From assembly GCF_030463535.1 (NCBI RefSeq), contig NC_132881.1, positions 41,265,973 through 41,329,972 of the forward strand: 64,000 nucleotides of DNA, read 5' to 3'. Made by a program: the position numbers and the translations under genes. This document shows positions 35,401-45,300 of this stretch, piece after piece; position 1 is the stretch's first letter, and each line of letters starts with the position of its first letter. Source of the DNA: Salminus brasiliensis. Its lineage: Eukaryota; Chordata; Actinopteri; Characiformes; Bryconidae. The notes under the pieces are model-generated. The model saw only the letters and a program-made list of their open reading frames with translations. It had not been told where the DNA came from and searched no databases.

Positions 35401-38400
35401 CCCTCAGGAACCGTATTTAGCTAGATAGCTAGATGGATGCATGGAGAGATAGATATCAGATAAAAAAGAAAACAAAATAAAAACCTTATATATTACCATA
35501 TATATTACTTACTTATATTCAGATTTATAAATTAGATCAAATGCACATGTATTTTTGTTTATTTTTTATTTTTTCTGACAGGTGTCAAATGATTGTACGG
35601 CCCTTTTTGTGGATGGGAGTGAGTCTGGGATGGGAAGTACCTGTGTGGAAGTGGAATTTTCCCTGGGTACGCTCAGAGGCTCTTTATGCATGGCTGTATG
35701 GGCTCCTATGGTTCCTCTCCGCATCTCCCTCTCTGATTCTGTCCTGAGTCCCATCAGTGGCTGGAGCTACTACACAGAGAGCGGGTACACTCTACTCTTT
35801 GGCCTTTTACAAAACAATGACTCTTTCTTGTTCTGTTGGACGAAAATTCACCAGTGAATTCAGAGTGAAAAAGACTCTGTTGACAGCATTTAAATGCTTG
35901 GACTAAACAGAATAAGCAGAATATTCTTGGCCTTGACTTTTTCATTTTTTTTTCCCACCTCCACCCCCCACTCTCAGAGGACCATTAACACACTGTTAGA
36001 CATACAGCGGTTTACGTAATTTAGAATGAGTTCAATGAGGTTATCCAAAAATCAAGGCCATCCTTTTCAAATTTCATCAGTGACTTCCATCTAGTTGTGA
36101 CTGTGGAAATGAGGGAATTTGTGGTATTTAAAAATCATCTCTCTGCATTTTTTCTCTGTCTGACTGTTTTCCTCTCTTCCATCTCTCCTCTTACAGATGC
36201 AGCCCAGTCTACCAGCGGTCCACCATTCAGATCCTTGCACAATTTAGTGCTCAACCAGTGGGTCCAGGTGGTCAGCCAACCTACATGCTTGGATCGCCTG
36301 ATTGGTTTGTAGATGTAACAAACTTGGTCCGTGATTGGCTGAGGATTGACAACCCACGTGTTGCGGCTCTTGATAATCAAAACCACCTAATCGGATTGGA
36401 GCCTGGTTTAACTTCTCTGCATGTTAGTATCTGAACATCCTCTCAGAAATGTGCTGCACTGAAATCCATACCAGTACTTTGCAAAAGCACCTAAGAATGC
36501 TATATTTAGAAAGCCATTTTACTGCATAGTAGGTGTTTATTTACGCTATACTTGATCCATTCACAAGGGAAATTTACAAAATATTAAACAGGTTAGTTGG
36601 CTGTTATTTGAACCCACAGCCTTCCATTTGATGGCTACCATTAATACAATAGTACTAAACATTTTAAGTTGGAGTAAGTTTCCACTAGCTCTGCTCACTG
36701 TTGGTTGGATGATGTTTGTGGACAGCAATTTCCAAATAGTGCCACAGATTGTGGACTGGTTTGAGATCTGGACTCTGGACGCTTCTCCAAAGCTTTAGAT
36801 TTTTAGCAGACTGAAGCAGGTTGTCCTAAAGGATCTCTCTGTATTTTGGACCATCCCCATAACATAATGCTGTCACTCCATATTTCACTCTTGAGCTACT
36901 GCACTCCCAGGAGGACTAAAACTGTGTATGCTTGTGTGAGGAGCATTAGACGTCCCTCATGTGGTCATGTTTAGGTTTCTAATAAAGTGGTAGCAAAAAT
37001 TTTAAATGCCTTAAGACGACTAAACTTGTCCTGTTAATGTTTAAACACCATAAGATGTAAAATATCATTTCTGTCAGGTGTCAAGTCAAGTCAAATTTAT
37101 TTGTTTAGCTTTTTACAACTGTTGTCGTCACAAAGCAGCTTTACATAATTAGTCATTCGTAAAAGACAGAAACAAAAAAGAAGTAACGTAAGACATAAAG
37201 GATCAAAGACCCCCAGTGAGCAGCCAACGGCGACAGTGGCAAGGAAAAACTCCCTCAGAGCTGGAGGAAGAAAAACTGGGAGGAACCAAGACTCACAAGG
37301 GGGACCCATCCTCCTCTGGCCAGACTATTTAAACATTAATGATAAAAATGACCAAACCAGATACAACAGATAGTTAATAGTGGTGATATTAATAGTGGCA
37401 GATAGTTACGAGTCCATTTAGGTTTTAACATGGTCATTAAACAGGTAGCAGTGGTAGGAGGGTGTGCCGCTGGTCTGGTGTGGGTGGTGGTGGGTGGGGG
37501 CCTGATGGTCGGACTGGTAGGTGGCAGGTGGTCTGATGCAGATGTGGATATGCATGGACCGGGCGGCGTTCCATGCATATAGGGAGCTAAATGGCTGTGT
37601 GCGGATTGTTCAGTAATTTTCCTTTTATTCTTCTTTCTTCAGGTGATATCAAGTCAGTGGGATGGTGTGCTTGGCAGTGTTGATGTCTTCGTGACGTCTG
37701 AACCAGTGGACCCCGGTGACCTCTCTGTGCAGTTAGTAGGTGGGCTTGGTCTGTCAATTAATCCGAACCCTTCTCATCCCTCTGTCGTCACAGCGACAGT
37801 GACCTCGCACAACACGCTCTATAACCATGGGCAGGTAAGCAATCCTGATAGCATCATAACTGTACTACATCTTTCCAGCAGTTCCTCTCTATTCTTGATG
37901 ATGTTTTGGCCCTTGTTTCTCAGGAAGCGTCTGTGAGTGTCTGGCTACAGTTTGCTGATGACACAGCCATACTGGCCTCTGCTTTCAGCGGTGTCCCTTT
38001 CTCCCTGCGCCTGTCCTCATTGGCTGAATCAGTGGTTGTTGTGACACCTTCTCCATCACAGCGCATCCTAGCACAAGGAGATGGTGGAGGGCCTCTTGTG
38101 AAAGCGGAGCTTCTGGTCTCCACATGTGAGCTTGTGTCTAACCGCATTGAGATGGATGGGGACAGGGAGGGAGGTGGGACTCGGAGACTGGCTAAAGGCT
38201 CTGGATGGATAAGAGTGAATTTGGATGCAGACATCTGGCCTCTAGGGAGCGAAGTTGAGGACTTTGAGATGATCGATGCATCTGACATGCTTGTGGAGTC
38301 AGACAAGGAAGTGTATGGTAATTCTGAGGAAGAGCAAAGAACACTAAACTCCACTCAAGTCTATGATGTCTATGCTGGGAACGGGGTGATCGACATGGCC

Positions 38401-38751
38401 AGGAATGACTTGGAGAGGGCGGTATTGACACCCAACCACGAGGAAAGTGCGGTTTATTTTTCTCCTGGGGTGGAGAAGGAAAGTACGGAAGGAAAAACTA
38501 CCAGTCGAGAGTTGGAAGTAGGAGTTGGAGCTGTTCTCTCTCTTCTGTGTCTCTCCTCCCTCCTGTTTCTCGTCAACTGCCTGCCATGTGCACTGAGGGA
38601 TCATAAGAGACAAATGGAACAGGAGATAGATGGAGAGGAGGACTGTACTGAGGAACATGAAGAGCAAGAAAAGACTTTACAGAGAAGACAGGAGATGGTA
38701 ATGTTTGATGATGAGAACGGAGAGATTAACTGTGTCAAATCACAGGTTTGA
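26439..38751 (+). CDS. tmem132a: TMEM132A, single-pass membrane protein, complete
   Basis: Exons: 26439-26475, 28191-28369, 29417-29626, 31485-31996, 32080-32232, 34144-34339, 34680-34823, 35582-35784, 36197-36422, 37643-37834, 37924-38751. All junctions are GT/AG and the phases agree, giving 959 aa; human TMEM132A is slightly longer. Order: signal peptide MKLIILCWSLVL, TMEM132 N-terminal domain (NSSPFSFTQSLLL, RAAFGPYSVTQ), then KVRVLFHMRGD, CVVTMTFPKDWF, RFKVKKGL, DREIVGIAPI, SNDCTALFV, CSPVYQRSTIQ, GSPDWFVDVTNLV, and a helix at about 38520-38590 (VGAVLSLLCLSSLLFLV). Each has a counterpart in vertebrate TMEM132A. The in-frame ATG at 26394 would add 15 residues. Family knowledge: TMEM132 proteins have an adhesion-like ectodomain; TMEM132A has been linked to Wnt/integrin biology. 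The tail is only about 55 residues, acidic, and lacks the family's WVWLGTD-type region. Synteny with vps37c and CD5 supports paralogue A. Confidence 0.94.
26876..28079 (+). mobile_element. 1.2-kb degenerate DNA transposon with inverted ends in tmem132a intron 1
   Basis: The left end ('cccccttaaaaatcattag', then 'tttggattacaaatgg') is the inverse of the right end ('catttgtaatccaga', 'agattactttgagggg'), about 38 bases per arm with mismatches. Inside are blocks seen in many fish transposon remnants, such as 'ccccacagcatgatgctgcc' and 'gggatggccttctctaggca'. No intact transposase is visible. Confidence 0.72.
30390..30550 (+). repeat. Imperfect inverted repeat of the AAGGTTC/GAACCTT type
   Basis: The left arm 'gaggaacctcttgaggtgct' and the right part 'ttccttaaagcac...gttcctcaaggg' are inverted relatives. 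Short GGTTCTT/AAGAACC-bearing pieces also occur at about 6385, 12605, 14330, 14575, 26135-26320 and 31225. They look like a dispersed miniature element. Confidence 0.45.
31302..31427. repeat. Inverted repeat, 36-bp arms, 1 mismatch, 54-bp loop
   Basis: Arm 31302-31337 ('agctatctatgctatttcta' onward) is the reverse complement of 31392-31427 at 35 of 36 positions. It lies in tmem132a intron 3, 58 bases before the acceptor of exon 4. The AT-rich loop carries a TATATATA run. Confidence 0.85.
33095..33631 (+). mobile_element. 537-bp MITE with about 36-bp terminal inverted repeats
   Basis: The left end 'ggattagttttacttgggg' plus 'aggtgggtaataatgtag' matches the inverse of the right end 'ctacattacttcacctcccc' plus 'aggtaaaactaatcc', with a few mismatches. 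It has no transposase and lies between tmem132a exons 5 and 6. The inner sequence contains 'attccggcgcctttta' and shows no homology I can name. Confidence 0.8.
33950..34095 (+). repeat. SINE-like repeat in tmem132a intron 5
   Basis: It carries 'acccggggagcagagaggg', 'aaggacccaacagtagca' and 'aacccacaaccctgtcaa', the same order as at 17640-17810. It ends about 50 bases before tmem132a exon 6. Confidence 0.6.
36660..36965 (+). repeat. Diverged DNA-transposon fragment in tmem132a intron 9
   Basis: It contains 'gctttagatttttagcagac' and 'cataatgctgtcactcc', related to parts of the 26876-28079 element. No ends are recognisable. Confidence 0.45.
37080..37325 (+). repeat. Fish interspersed repeat, second copy ('cacaaagcagctttacat' family)
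   Basis: The order is 'gtcaagtcaaatttatttg', 'cacaaagcagctttacata', 'ggaaaaactccctcagagc' and 'gaggaaccaagactcaca'. This is the familiar layout of a very common fish repeat, the same family as 15150-15395 in the opposite orientation. Confidence 0.7.
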
Positions 38752-39037
38752 CACTTTGAACATACTCAGAAAAACACCATTTAACCACCTGCTGAACACC
38801 TTCCATACTTTGAATCTTTCCCACAGAGTGTTTGTCATCTGCCTCAGAGGAGAATACAATATTCTTATCTTATACCTTATCAACACTTGATGAATCTTAG
38901 AAATGGTAGTGTAAGTTTAATCACAACTTGAAAAAGTTAATCAGTCATTGTGATTTTTCATCTACAATTTTTACAAAACTGCAGAAAAAATGAGAAAAGC
39001 TGTATCCTAGAACATCCCATGTTACCTGAAATGTATA

Positions 39038-39054
39038 AATAAAATGTAAATAAA
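39038..39054 (+). terminator. Two overlapping-range poly(A) signals for tmem132a
   Basis: AATAAA at 39038-39043 and again at 39049-39054, about 290 bases after the tmem132a stop, are followed by T/G-rich sequence. This is the best-placed poly(A) site in the window. Confidence 0.65.
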
Positions 39055-39149
39055 ATGTTTTTTATTTGTTTGATTTGTTTGATTTTTATTGCTCTTAATC
39101 GTTTGGTCATTCTTAGGTCTATTGATCAATTTAACCCCTTAAAGCTATT

Positions 39150-39253
39150 GATATTCATATCAAACATGGGAAAACACTGCCACACAAATACATCAGTAAA
39201 CTAACACTGATGTATTTGTGTGGCAGTGTTTTCCTGTGCTTGATATTAATATC
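39150..39253. repeat. Long hairpin: 48-bp arms, 8-base loop
   Basis: 39150-39197 and 39206-39253 are reverse complements at about 44 of 48 positions around the loop 'aaactaac'. The central 29 bases next to the loop pair perfectly. It lies about 100 bases beyond the tmem132a poly(A) signals. It may be a miniature inverted-repeat element or a structured RNA gene; no conserved microRNA seed is recognised. Confidence 0.88.
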
Positions 39254-39259
39254 CATATG

Positions 39260-40392
39260 ATGTGCTAAATGTGGGTATTGTAATTTGTGATATTTATCAA
39301 TTTATTTGGCAATTTTAGCTTATTTTATATTTGGCATTTTATCTTAAAATGCCACCAGTGATGCATACTGTAACTTATTTTTCTATGATCTCATTTTTTT
39401 ATGCAGAAATCCTGTTTTCAGTTATTTACTAATTAATATGTTGTAATAATATCTGGAATAATTGAAATGTAAATTTTAAATTTCCTCTTAGCCCAACAGT
39501 ACCAGATATTTGCTATTATTGAATGCACATGTGAATACTAATGAACGTAAACTGACATTAGCACAAATAAGTGTTATTCTACTGCACAAATACCAAACAA
39601 CTACAGGCCCCTTTTAGCTCGCGCTGCTCTGAAATCCCGGTCACTATTGTGACTTCATAAGTCTCCATTGTTGCGTCACAAACAGCCTCAGCTGTGGTAT
39701 TTGATCCTCTGATGTAGAACTGTAGTACGTCCAAAGCTTTGAGAAGAGAGTGAGGACCAGACCACACAGCAGCTGTGGTCTAAGTGAGTAGGTTGGAGTA
39801 AGTTTGAGAAGAAGAAAGCTCACCCTTATGAACAGGAGGGTGCCCTCTGTAGACTGTGACCTGACCCTGCACATCGCCTCGCATCTCAGCAGCGTTTAGG
39901 GGTAGAAGATCGAGGGTAGCACGCATCGTCTAGGGTTTAGCACCAATTTAACTACAGTCTGTCTATAAAATATAAAAGATAGCTGTGTTTGGCAAAGTAG
40001 GCTTAGCTTTAGCATGTGGGTGTCGTACGTGGCAGCTTCTCCGTGAAGTACACGGTCAGTTTACCCGTGTTAGGTCAACACCTGAGTGTGCTGGGTACAT
40101 TCAGCTAAACCAGCATAAAAATAAAGGTAATTTGTTAGCTAGCTAGCTACTTCTTAGCTGAACTTTCCTCAAATGCGTTCACTAAGGTTAATTTGGAAGG
40201 AAATTAAGTCCGATGATTTACAGTTAAGTGAGTTTTGTTCTTGACCTGTGGATTAGAGCAGCCTAAAGATTTAAAATAGCCATTAAATACCATTAAAGCA
40301 ACTTTAAGCAACTATAAACCAACGTTAGATATATTAGTACGTACAATGTATGGTACACATAAGTACAGCGGAGTGGACGGGCTGTACATCGC
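39260..40392. other. Intergenic region with no gene seen
   Basis: It lies between tmem132a and the tRNA cluster. It is AT-rich to 39600, then of mixed composition to the first tRNA. I recognise no exon or named repeat in it. Confidence 0.45.
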
Positions 40393-40464
40393 TCCCTGGT
40401 GGTCTAGTGGTTAGGATTCGGCGCTCTCACCGCCGCGGCCCGGGTTCGATTCCCGGTCAGGGAA
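40393..40464 (+). tRNA. tRNA-Glu (CTC)
   Basis: 72 nt with a complete cloverleaf: acceptor TCCCTGG pairing with the 3' strand, D-arm (tgg..tta), anticodon loop with CTC, and T-arm GGTTCGATTCC, which is also the pol III B box. The sequence looks identical to the standard vertebrate tRNA-Glu-CTC. No intron is present. A T8 run at 40471-40478 is the pol III terminator. Confidence 0.98.
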
Positions 40465-40470
40465 CAAGCG

Positions 40471-40478
40471 TTTTTTTT
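40471..40478 (+). terminator. Pol III terminator of tRNA-Glu
   Basis: A run of eight T residues starts six bases after the tRNA 3' end. Confidence 0.85.
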
Positions 40479-40806
40479 ATACACGTTTATTCAACGTTCA
40501 CGTCTTCGTTTTACGGCACTGTGTTTCCACAGAGCTAGTTAATAGCTAGCACTACCGCTCACATGTGCTCACGAGTTTTGGGAATCGTAAGCACAAGGTC
40601 ACTATTTAAAGCTACAACCGGGCTTTGTGTAAACAAATTATTACTATATAAAGATGGAACACGCCTATTAGCTAAACGATTCACAGGCTAAATATAGTCT
40701 AAACACCAATTATATTGCAAATATCTAATTACTAGTTAAAAACATGTGACGCAAATTCGCTGCATGACAGCTTCTAATACCGCCCCGTCTCCTTTCATCA
40801 GCCGAC

Positions 40807-40878
40807 AGCAGAGTGGCGCAGCGGAAGCGTGCTGGGCCCATAACCCAGAGGTCGATGGATCGAAACCATCCTCTGCTA
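40807..40878 (+). tRNA. Initiator tRNA-Met (CAT)
   Basis: 72 nt starting AGCAGAGTGG with anticodon loop CCCATAAC. The A54/A60-type T-loop (GGATCGAAACC) is diagnostic of eukaryotic initiator rather than elongator Met tRNA. The acceptor AGCAGAG pairs with CTCTGCT. A TTTTT terminator follows at 40883-40887. Confidence 0.98.
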
Positions 40879-40882
40879 ACTG

Positions 40883-40887
40883 TTTTT
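40883..40887 (+). terminator. Pol III terminator of initiator tRNA-Met
   Basis: Five T residues begin five bases after the tRNA 3' end. Confidence 0.8.
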
Positions 40888-41280
40888 CCACCCCATCCCA
40901 CATCATTCCAGTCTTGCGCAAATAGTCTGAAATAACATCACACACATCGTGGAACCTTTTTCAGCTCATTAAATTAGATGGAAAAAACATTGTAACATTG
41001 TAGACATTCGTATTACGCCACCTGCTGGGTATCAGCGAAATGCAAGTGTTTACAATGTGCGCTTACTTTAAACTGCACTTCGACTCGATGGAGCAAGAGT
41101 GTCTTAAAACATTGCTCTGCTGAATAAAAATAAAATGTAAAAATACATAAATACATCATGAAAGTCTGCGATTATAACATTAATAGGTTTTTACAAGATT
41201 GATTTTAGACTCATTTTCAGAATAATTAATAAAACGTGTAATTAATGGTTAAGCAGACTAATGTTTAATATGGAGACGAT

Positions 41281-41285
41281 AAAAA
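41281..41285 (-). terminator. Pol III terminator of tRNA-Lys
   Basis: Five T residues on the minus strand, seven bases beyond the discriminator base. Confidence 0.75.
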
Positions 41286-41292
41286 CATTGTG

Positions 41293-41365
41293 CGCCCAAC
41301 GTGGGGCTCGAACCCACGACCCTGAGATTAAGAGTCTCATGCTCTACCGACTGAGCTAGCCGGGC
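41293..41365 (-). tRNA. tRNA-Lys (CTT)
   Basis: 73 nt on the minus strand, from GCCCGGCTAGCTCAG through the anticodon loop ACTCTTAAT to T-arm GGTTCGAGCCC and discriminator G. The stems pair fully and match the standard vertebrate tRNA-Lys-CTT. A minus-strand T5 (41281-41285 read as A on +) is the terminator. Confidence 0.98.
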
Positions 41366-42363
41366 TGTGAGAGCTGGCTCTACCACATGGCTCAAAAGGA
41401 GTAGAAATGTGCAGATGACCTTTTCACATACTACTGACCCCTGGCGGTCATCGTTAGAAACACCCGTTTCATCATGTTAGTGTCCCCAGAAAAACACAGC
41501 CCTGTCCTGCCACTGCACTTCCCACAATAGGGCAAAATGACTCAGAACGTGTCTTACTGGTCTAAAGAGATTACTTTTGGTATAGTTCTCCCCTGGGTGA
41601 ACATCTAACAGTATGCACCTAAAGTTTAGATTCAATATACAAAAAATCTATTCATATTTTTTGATAATTTGATTAAACAAGTGATAAAACCTCACCTTCT
41701 ACTGATATGCCTTTTTTGATTTGTTGAATCCTCCTTCAGATCTGCGGTCAGACAATCCCAGCGACCATGCTGACCAATAGAAATGCAAAAAATGACATTT
41801 TCCTAAAGATGCAGGTCAAAGTATGAAATACATAAAACAAAACACAAACCAGAACTGGATTAATCGTTTTCCCACTCTTTACTCTGAGAAAATGTACATT
41901 TGCAGATAGTTTAACACTGCTGTCCACGTTTATAGTACTGTGAGAAGATTGCCTGCAACACTGCGGTCACTGCTTGTGACTATTCTTTCATATATTGCTT
42001 CGTTTTTGTCTACAAAAAAGGTCAGGAGGTAGAACGGAAGAGTTATTTCTGAGAAGTTCACAGCTGAAGTTCAGGGCCAGTGGAGCGGTCAATGAGGTAA
42101 ACAGTAGAGTTGTGGAAGGGTTGTTCCTTGTCTGACAGCATTACTCAAAGGTAGGGGTCATTAAAATATAAGGCACCAACTTAAGATTTAGAGAAGCACC
42201 ATGTAACGATAAAAACAGCAAAACTCTGGTCAAACACAGCCATTTTCTATCAGCAAGACTTTCCTCTACCTCTTGCTTTTCTTGTAATTCCTACCAACAA
42301 CAAAGATTTCAGTCGAACACGTAAAAAAAACAAAAAAACAAAAAAAAAAAACTACGAACTACT
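41366..42363. other. Probable 3'UTR/downstream region of the zinc-finger unit B
   Basis: It lies between tRNA-Lys and the stop codon of the minus-strand zinc-finger gene. There is an A-rich stretch at about 42325-42350. No other gene is seen, and no unambiguous minus-strand poly(A) signal could be chosen. Confidence 0.4.
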
Positions 42364-45300
42364 TCAAACCCCTCCGCAGGAGGCCGACTGCTGATGAGTC
42401 CTGAGGTTGCAAATCCAAGCAAAGCGTTTCCCACAGCGGGTACACGTAAACGGTTTCTCTCCTGTGTGAACCCTCTGGTGCTTCTTCAGGTTCCCAGCCT
42501 CTGCGAAGAGCTTCCCACAGGTCTCGCACTTAAAAGGCTTCTCTCCAGTGTGGACCCGCTGGTGAGCCTCCACATTAGACAGCCCGGTGAAAGCCTTCCC
42601 GCAGTACTTACAGATGTAGCTCTTCCGCTTACCCTTCTCCATGCGCTTGGGAAACTGTATTCCAGCGAGAGTAAACCCAGGCTGGGTAAAGTTCGTCAGC
42701 ATTTGAGAGTTCATGGTGACCTTCGGGATAGACTGAGAGACATTTGCTCTATTCGATGCCTCTAACCGAACCCCCTCTGTCCTGCTGTAGTGACTCAACT
42801 GCTGAGTTTGCTGTGAAATGGCAGCTGAGGTCCACTCCGCTTCTACTCCAAGAGGCCCTCTGGTGTCCTGAAGTCTGTTAGAGGACACTCCATCCATGCC
42901 TTCCTGAATGCCCCGGACTGACAGAGCTCCCGGCTGGACCAGCACACAGTCCTGGTCTTGGTCCTCGTCCACAACGTAAGAACAAGACGGCTGGCTGGGG
43001 GAGGAATTATTTGCAGTCCACCGTGTAAACAGAGCCTCCACCTCTGCGGGTCTCTCATACAGGGTGTTATTCGCCCCCAGGACATCAACAGACATCGGCA
43101 TTTTTCTTCGCTGGGTGCTCTGGCTGGAAAGTGGGTTGGAGATGCTCTCCCCTCCACCCTGGAGCTGTGACTCAGTGCTGGGGAGATCCCAGACTTTCAC
43201 TCCTATCTGTGCTGCTGCTGCTGCTGGTCCACCTCTGTGTGGGAGAACAGGATCACGAGAATGTAGAGAAGCAGAAGTCTGAGCACCTACCACATCTGGA
43301 AATCAGAAAGAAGGCATCTTTAATTATGTCCATCTTCAAACCGGAAACATCCTTTAAATAGCTGTGGAGTGAGTGAGTGAATGCCTTCCATATTCTTCTA
43401 CATTAGTGGCTCTAGCCCATCCATTATCAGCCCCCCCAAGGGCTAACATGGGGTCACAGCTGCTATTATTTGGGTGATTGCAGCATTGTATAGTCATGAT
43501 GGTGTGTTTCACTAGTATGAGTGCATCAGGCTCAGCAGTGTTGCTGGGATTTTTATAAAGGGCAGTTTTTTATCATTAGGCCTGTCACAATAAACATTGT
43601 CCAAGACATTACTGAAATAAATGATATAATGATAATTTAGGGTGTTTTTATACTCGTCAGCAACCCTGTCCGCTTGCGCCACCAACGTCACGCCATCCAC
43701 ATCTGCCCGTTTCATCATGGGCAATGCTCTCTGTGCAGACCTGCCCACATTTCTGTGTTTTCACTTATTTTCTCTGATGCTCTAGTCTAGCAGGGCTGTG
43801 TCCCAAACCACACTACCACACTACTACAGTTTTTGAAAATTAGCCTTCAGAAAAGCATTCATTTGTTGGGTGCAGCCACTGTAACATTTGACAAATTTGA
43901 CAGCTTTAAGGTTTGTTGTCCCATAAACAAATGATCATGTGCACATAATTAAAAATGTGGTTTCATACAGATATCAAGACAACATGGTTTAATATGGCAG
44001 GTTTAAGGTTCAAGGTTAGAATCAATCCCCCCCAGTAGATTATTCAGGACCCGTGGACACGTATGCATTTTGCAGACCTCTGCATGCAGATCTTCTGTCA
44101 TATGTGCATCATGTCACCTTTTTTCCTTTTGCCTTCATTGCCAATATGTCAGTATGAACACAAAGCAAAACAGGATTAAAATCTAACACACCTTTAAAAG
44201 ACACATTTTTTTTTGCCACTGCAAATAATGATAATATAATAGCATAATAATGCAATTAACACCCTTGTAAAAAGCAATGACCTTTTAATTAATAATAGTT
44301 TGGTTGATGTTTGTTTGTTTTGTAATTTTGTACTGCCTGTCAGAAGCTTGCAGCATAAAACAAAATGCATATTCACCTCTCTGTGTGTATGGAGGCGCAT
44401 TTAATGATGCATTAGTCATACTGCAACTGGCTAAAATATTGGTGACGATCACAAAAAATAGCAAGTAAAGACAATAGGCAATACGGAGGTCAGCAAAAAT
44501 TATTGAGGCCACATCCATATATTGTAAGAAATGTTGGAAATGTAATTATCGTGACAGGCCTATCAATATCCATAATTATGTTACAGCTAAACTGCCTAAC
44601 ATATCCAGGAATAGTTCAGTGAAAAACCTAATGAACATGATTTTGAGCTTTCGATCCACCAAGACACGTTTAGTATCTTAAGTCTGCTTCTTTGATTTAG
44701 AACAGTAGACCAACAGTCACCAATCTCATTTCAGTGAATACAAGTGAATCCAAAAAGTCCCTTAACCTGCTCAAAATGCATCCGTATTCGTATTTGCTTC
44801 CTGTAGACAAACAAATGTGGTTTAGAACAAAGCATGGTTTACTTTAGTTTATAAAAGCAAACAATACATTGTTCTGCAGTGCTGAATGGTAGGCAGCCAT
44901 ACTGATGAACTGTTTTAATCTTAGCTTAAATGTATAAATAAAATCTACCCATGCTGTTTTACTAAATACTAATGCTGCTGCTACTAATAATAAAATAGTG
45001 GACTTTACTTTCTACAGATTTCAAGCAAAGAAATTAAGATTAAGAGCCACAGCCAATGTGTTTTTCCCACCAGCTGGTGTTAGGAGCCCTCACCTCATCA
45101 CAGTCAGATGCAACTGATTAGGGAGGAGCTGCCTGGACAAGAGACGCACCCAGGCGAACTTCCCCTGGGTGTCCAAAATGCAGAGTCGCTCGCTGTCTTC
45201 AAACGGCGACTGAAGACACACCTCTTTGGTGAAAGGTAGTGTCGAGTATTGTGGTCTCCATACTGGCTTTTGTATTTAGTGGTCTCCCTCTTTAGTGGAT

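Noticed and set aside
37920-38354. 144-aa minus-strand frame
   Set aside because: It is the shadow of the last tmem132a exon, which has clear family similarity on the + strand.
38752-38940. Possible twelfth tmem132a exon starting after 'tttcccacag' (38817-38826)
   Set aside because: It would need an 80-base intron with a weak donor (gtttga), and the encoded residues do not resemble the TMEM132 tail.
40350-40538. 62-aa plus-strand frame
   Set aside because: It runs through the tRNA-Glu gene.
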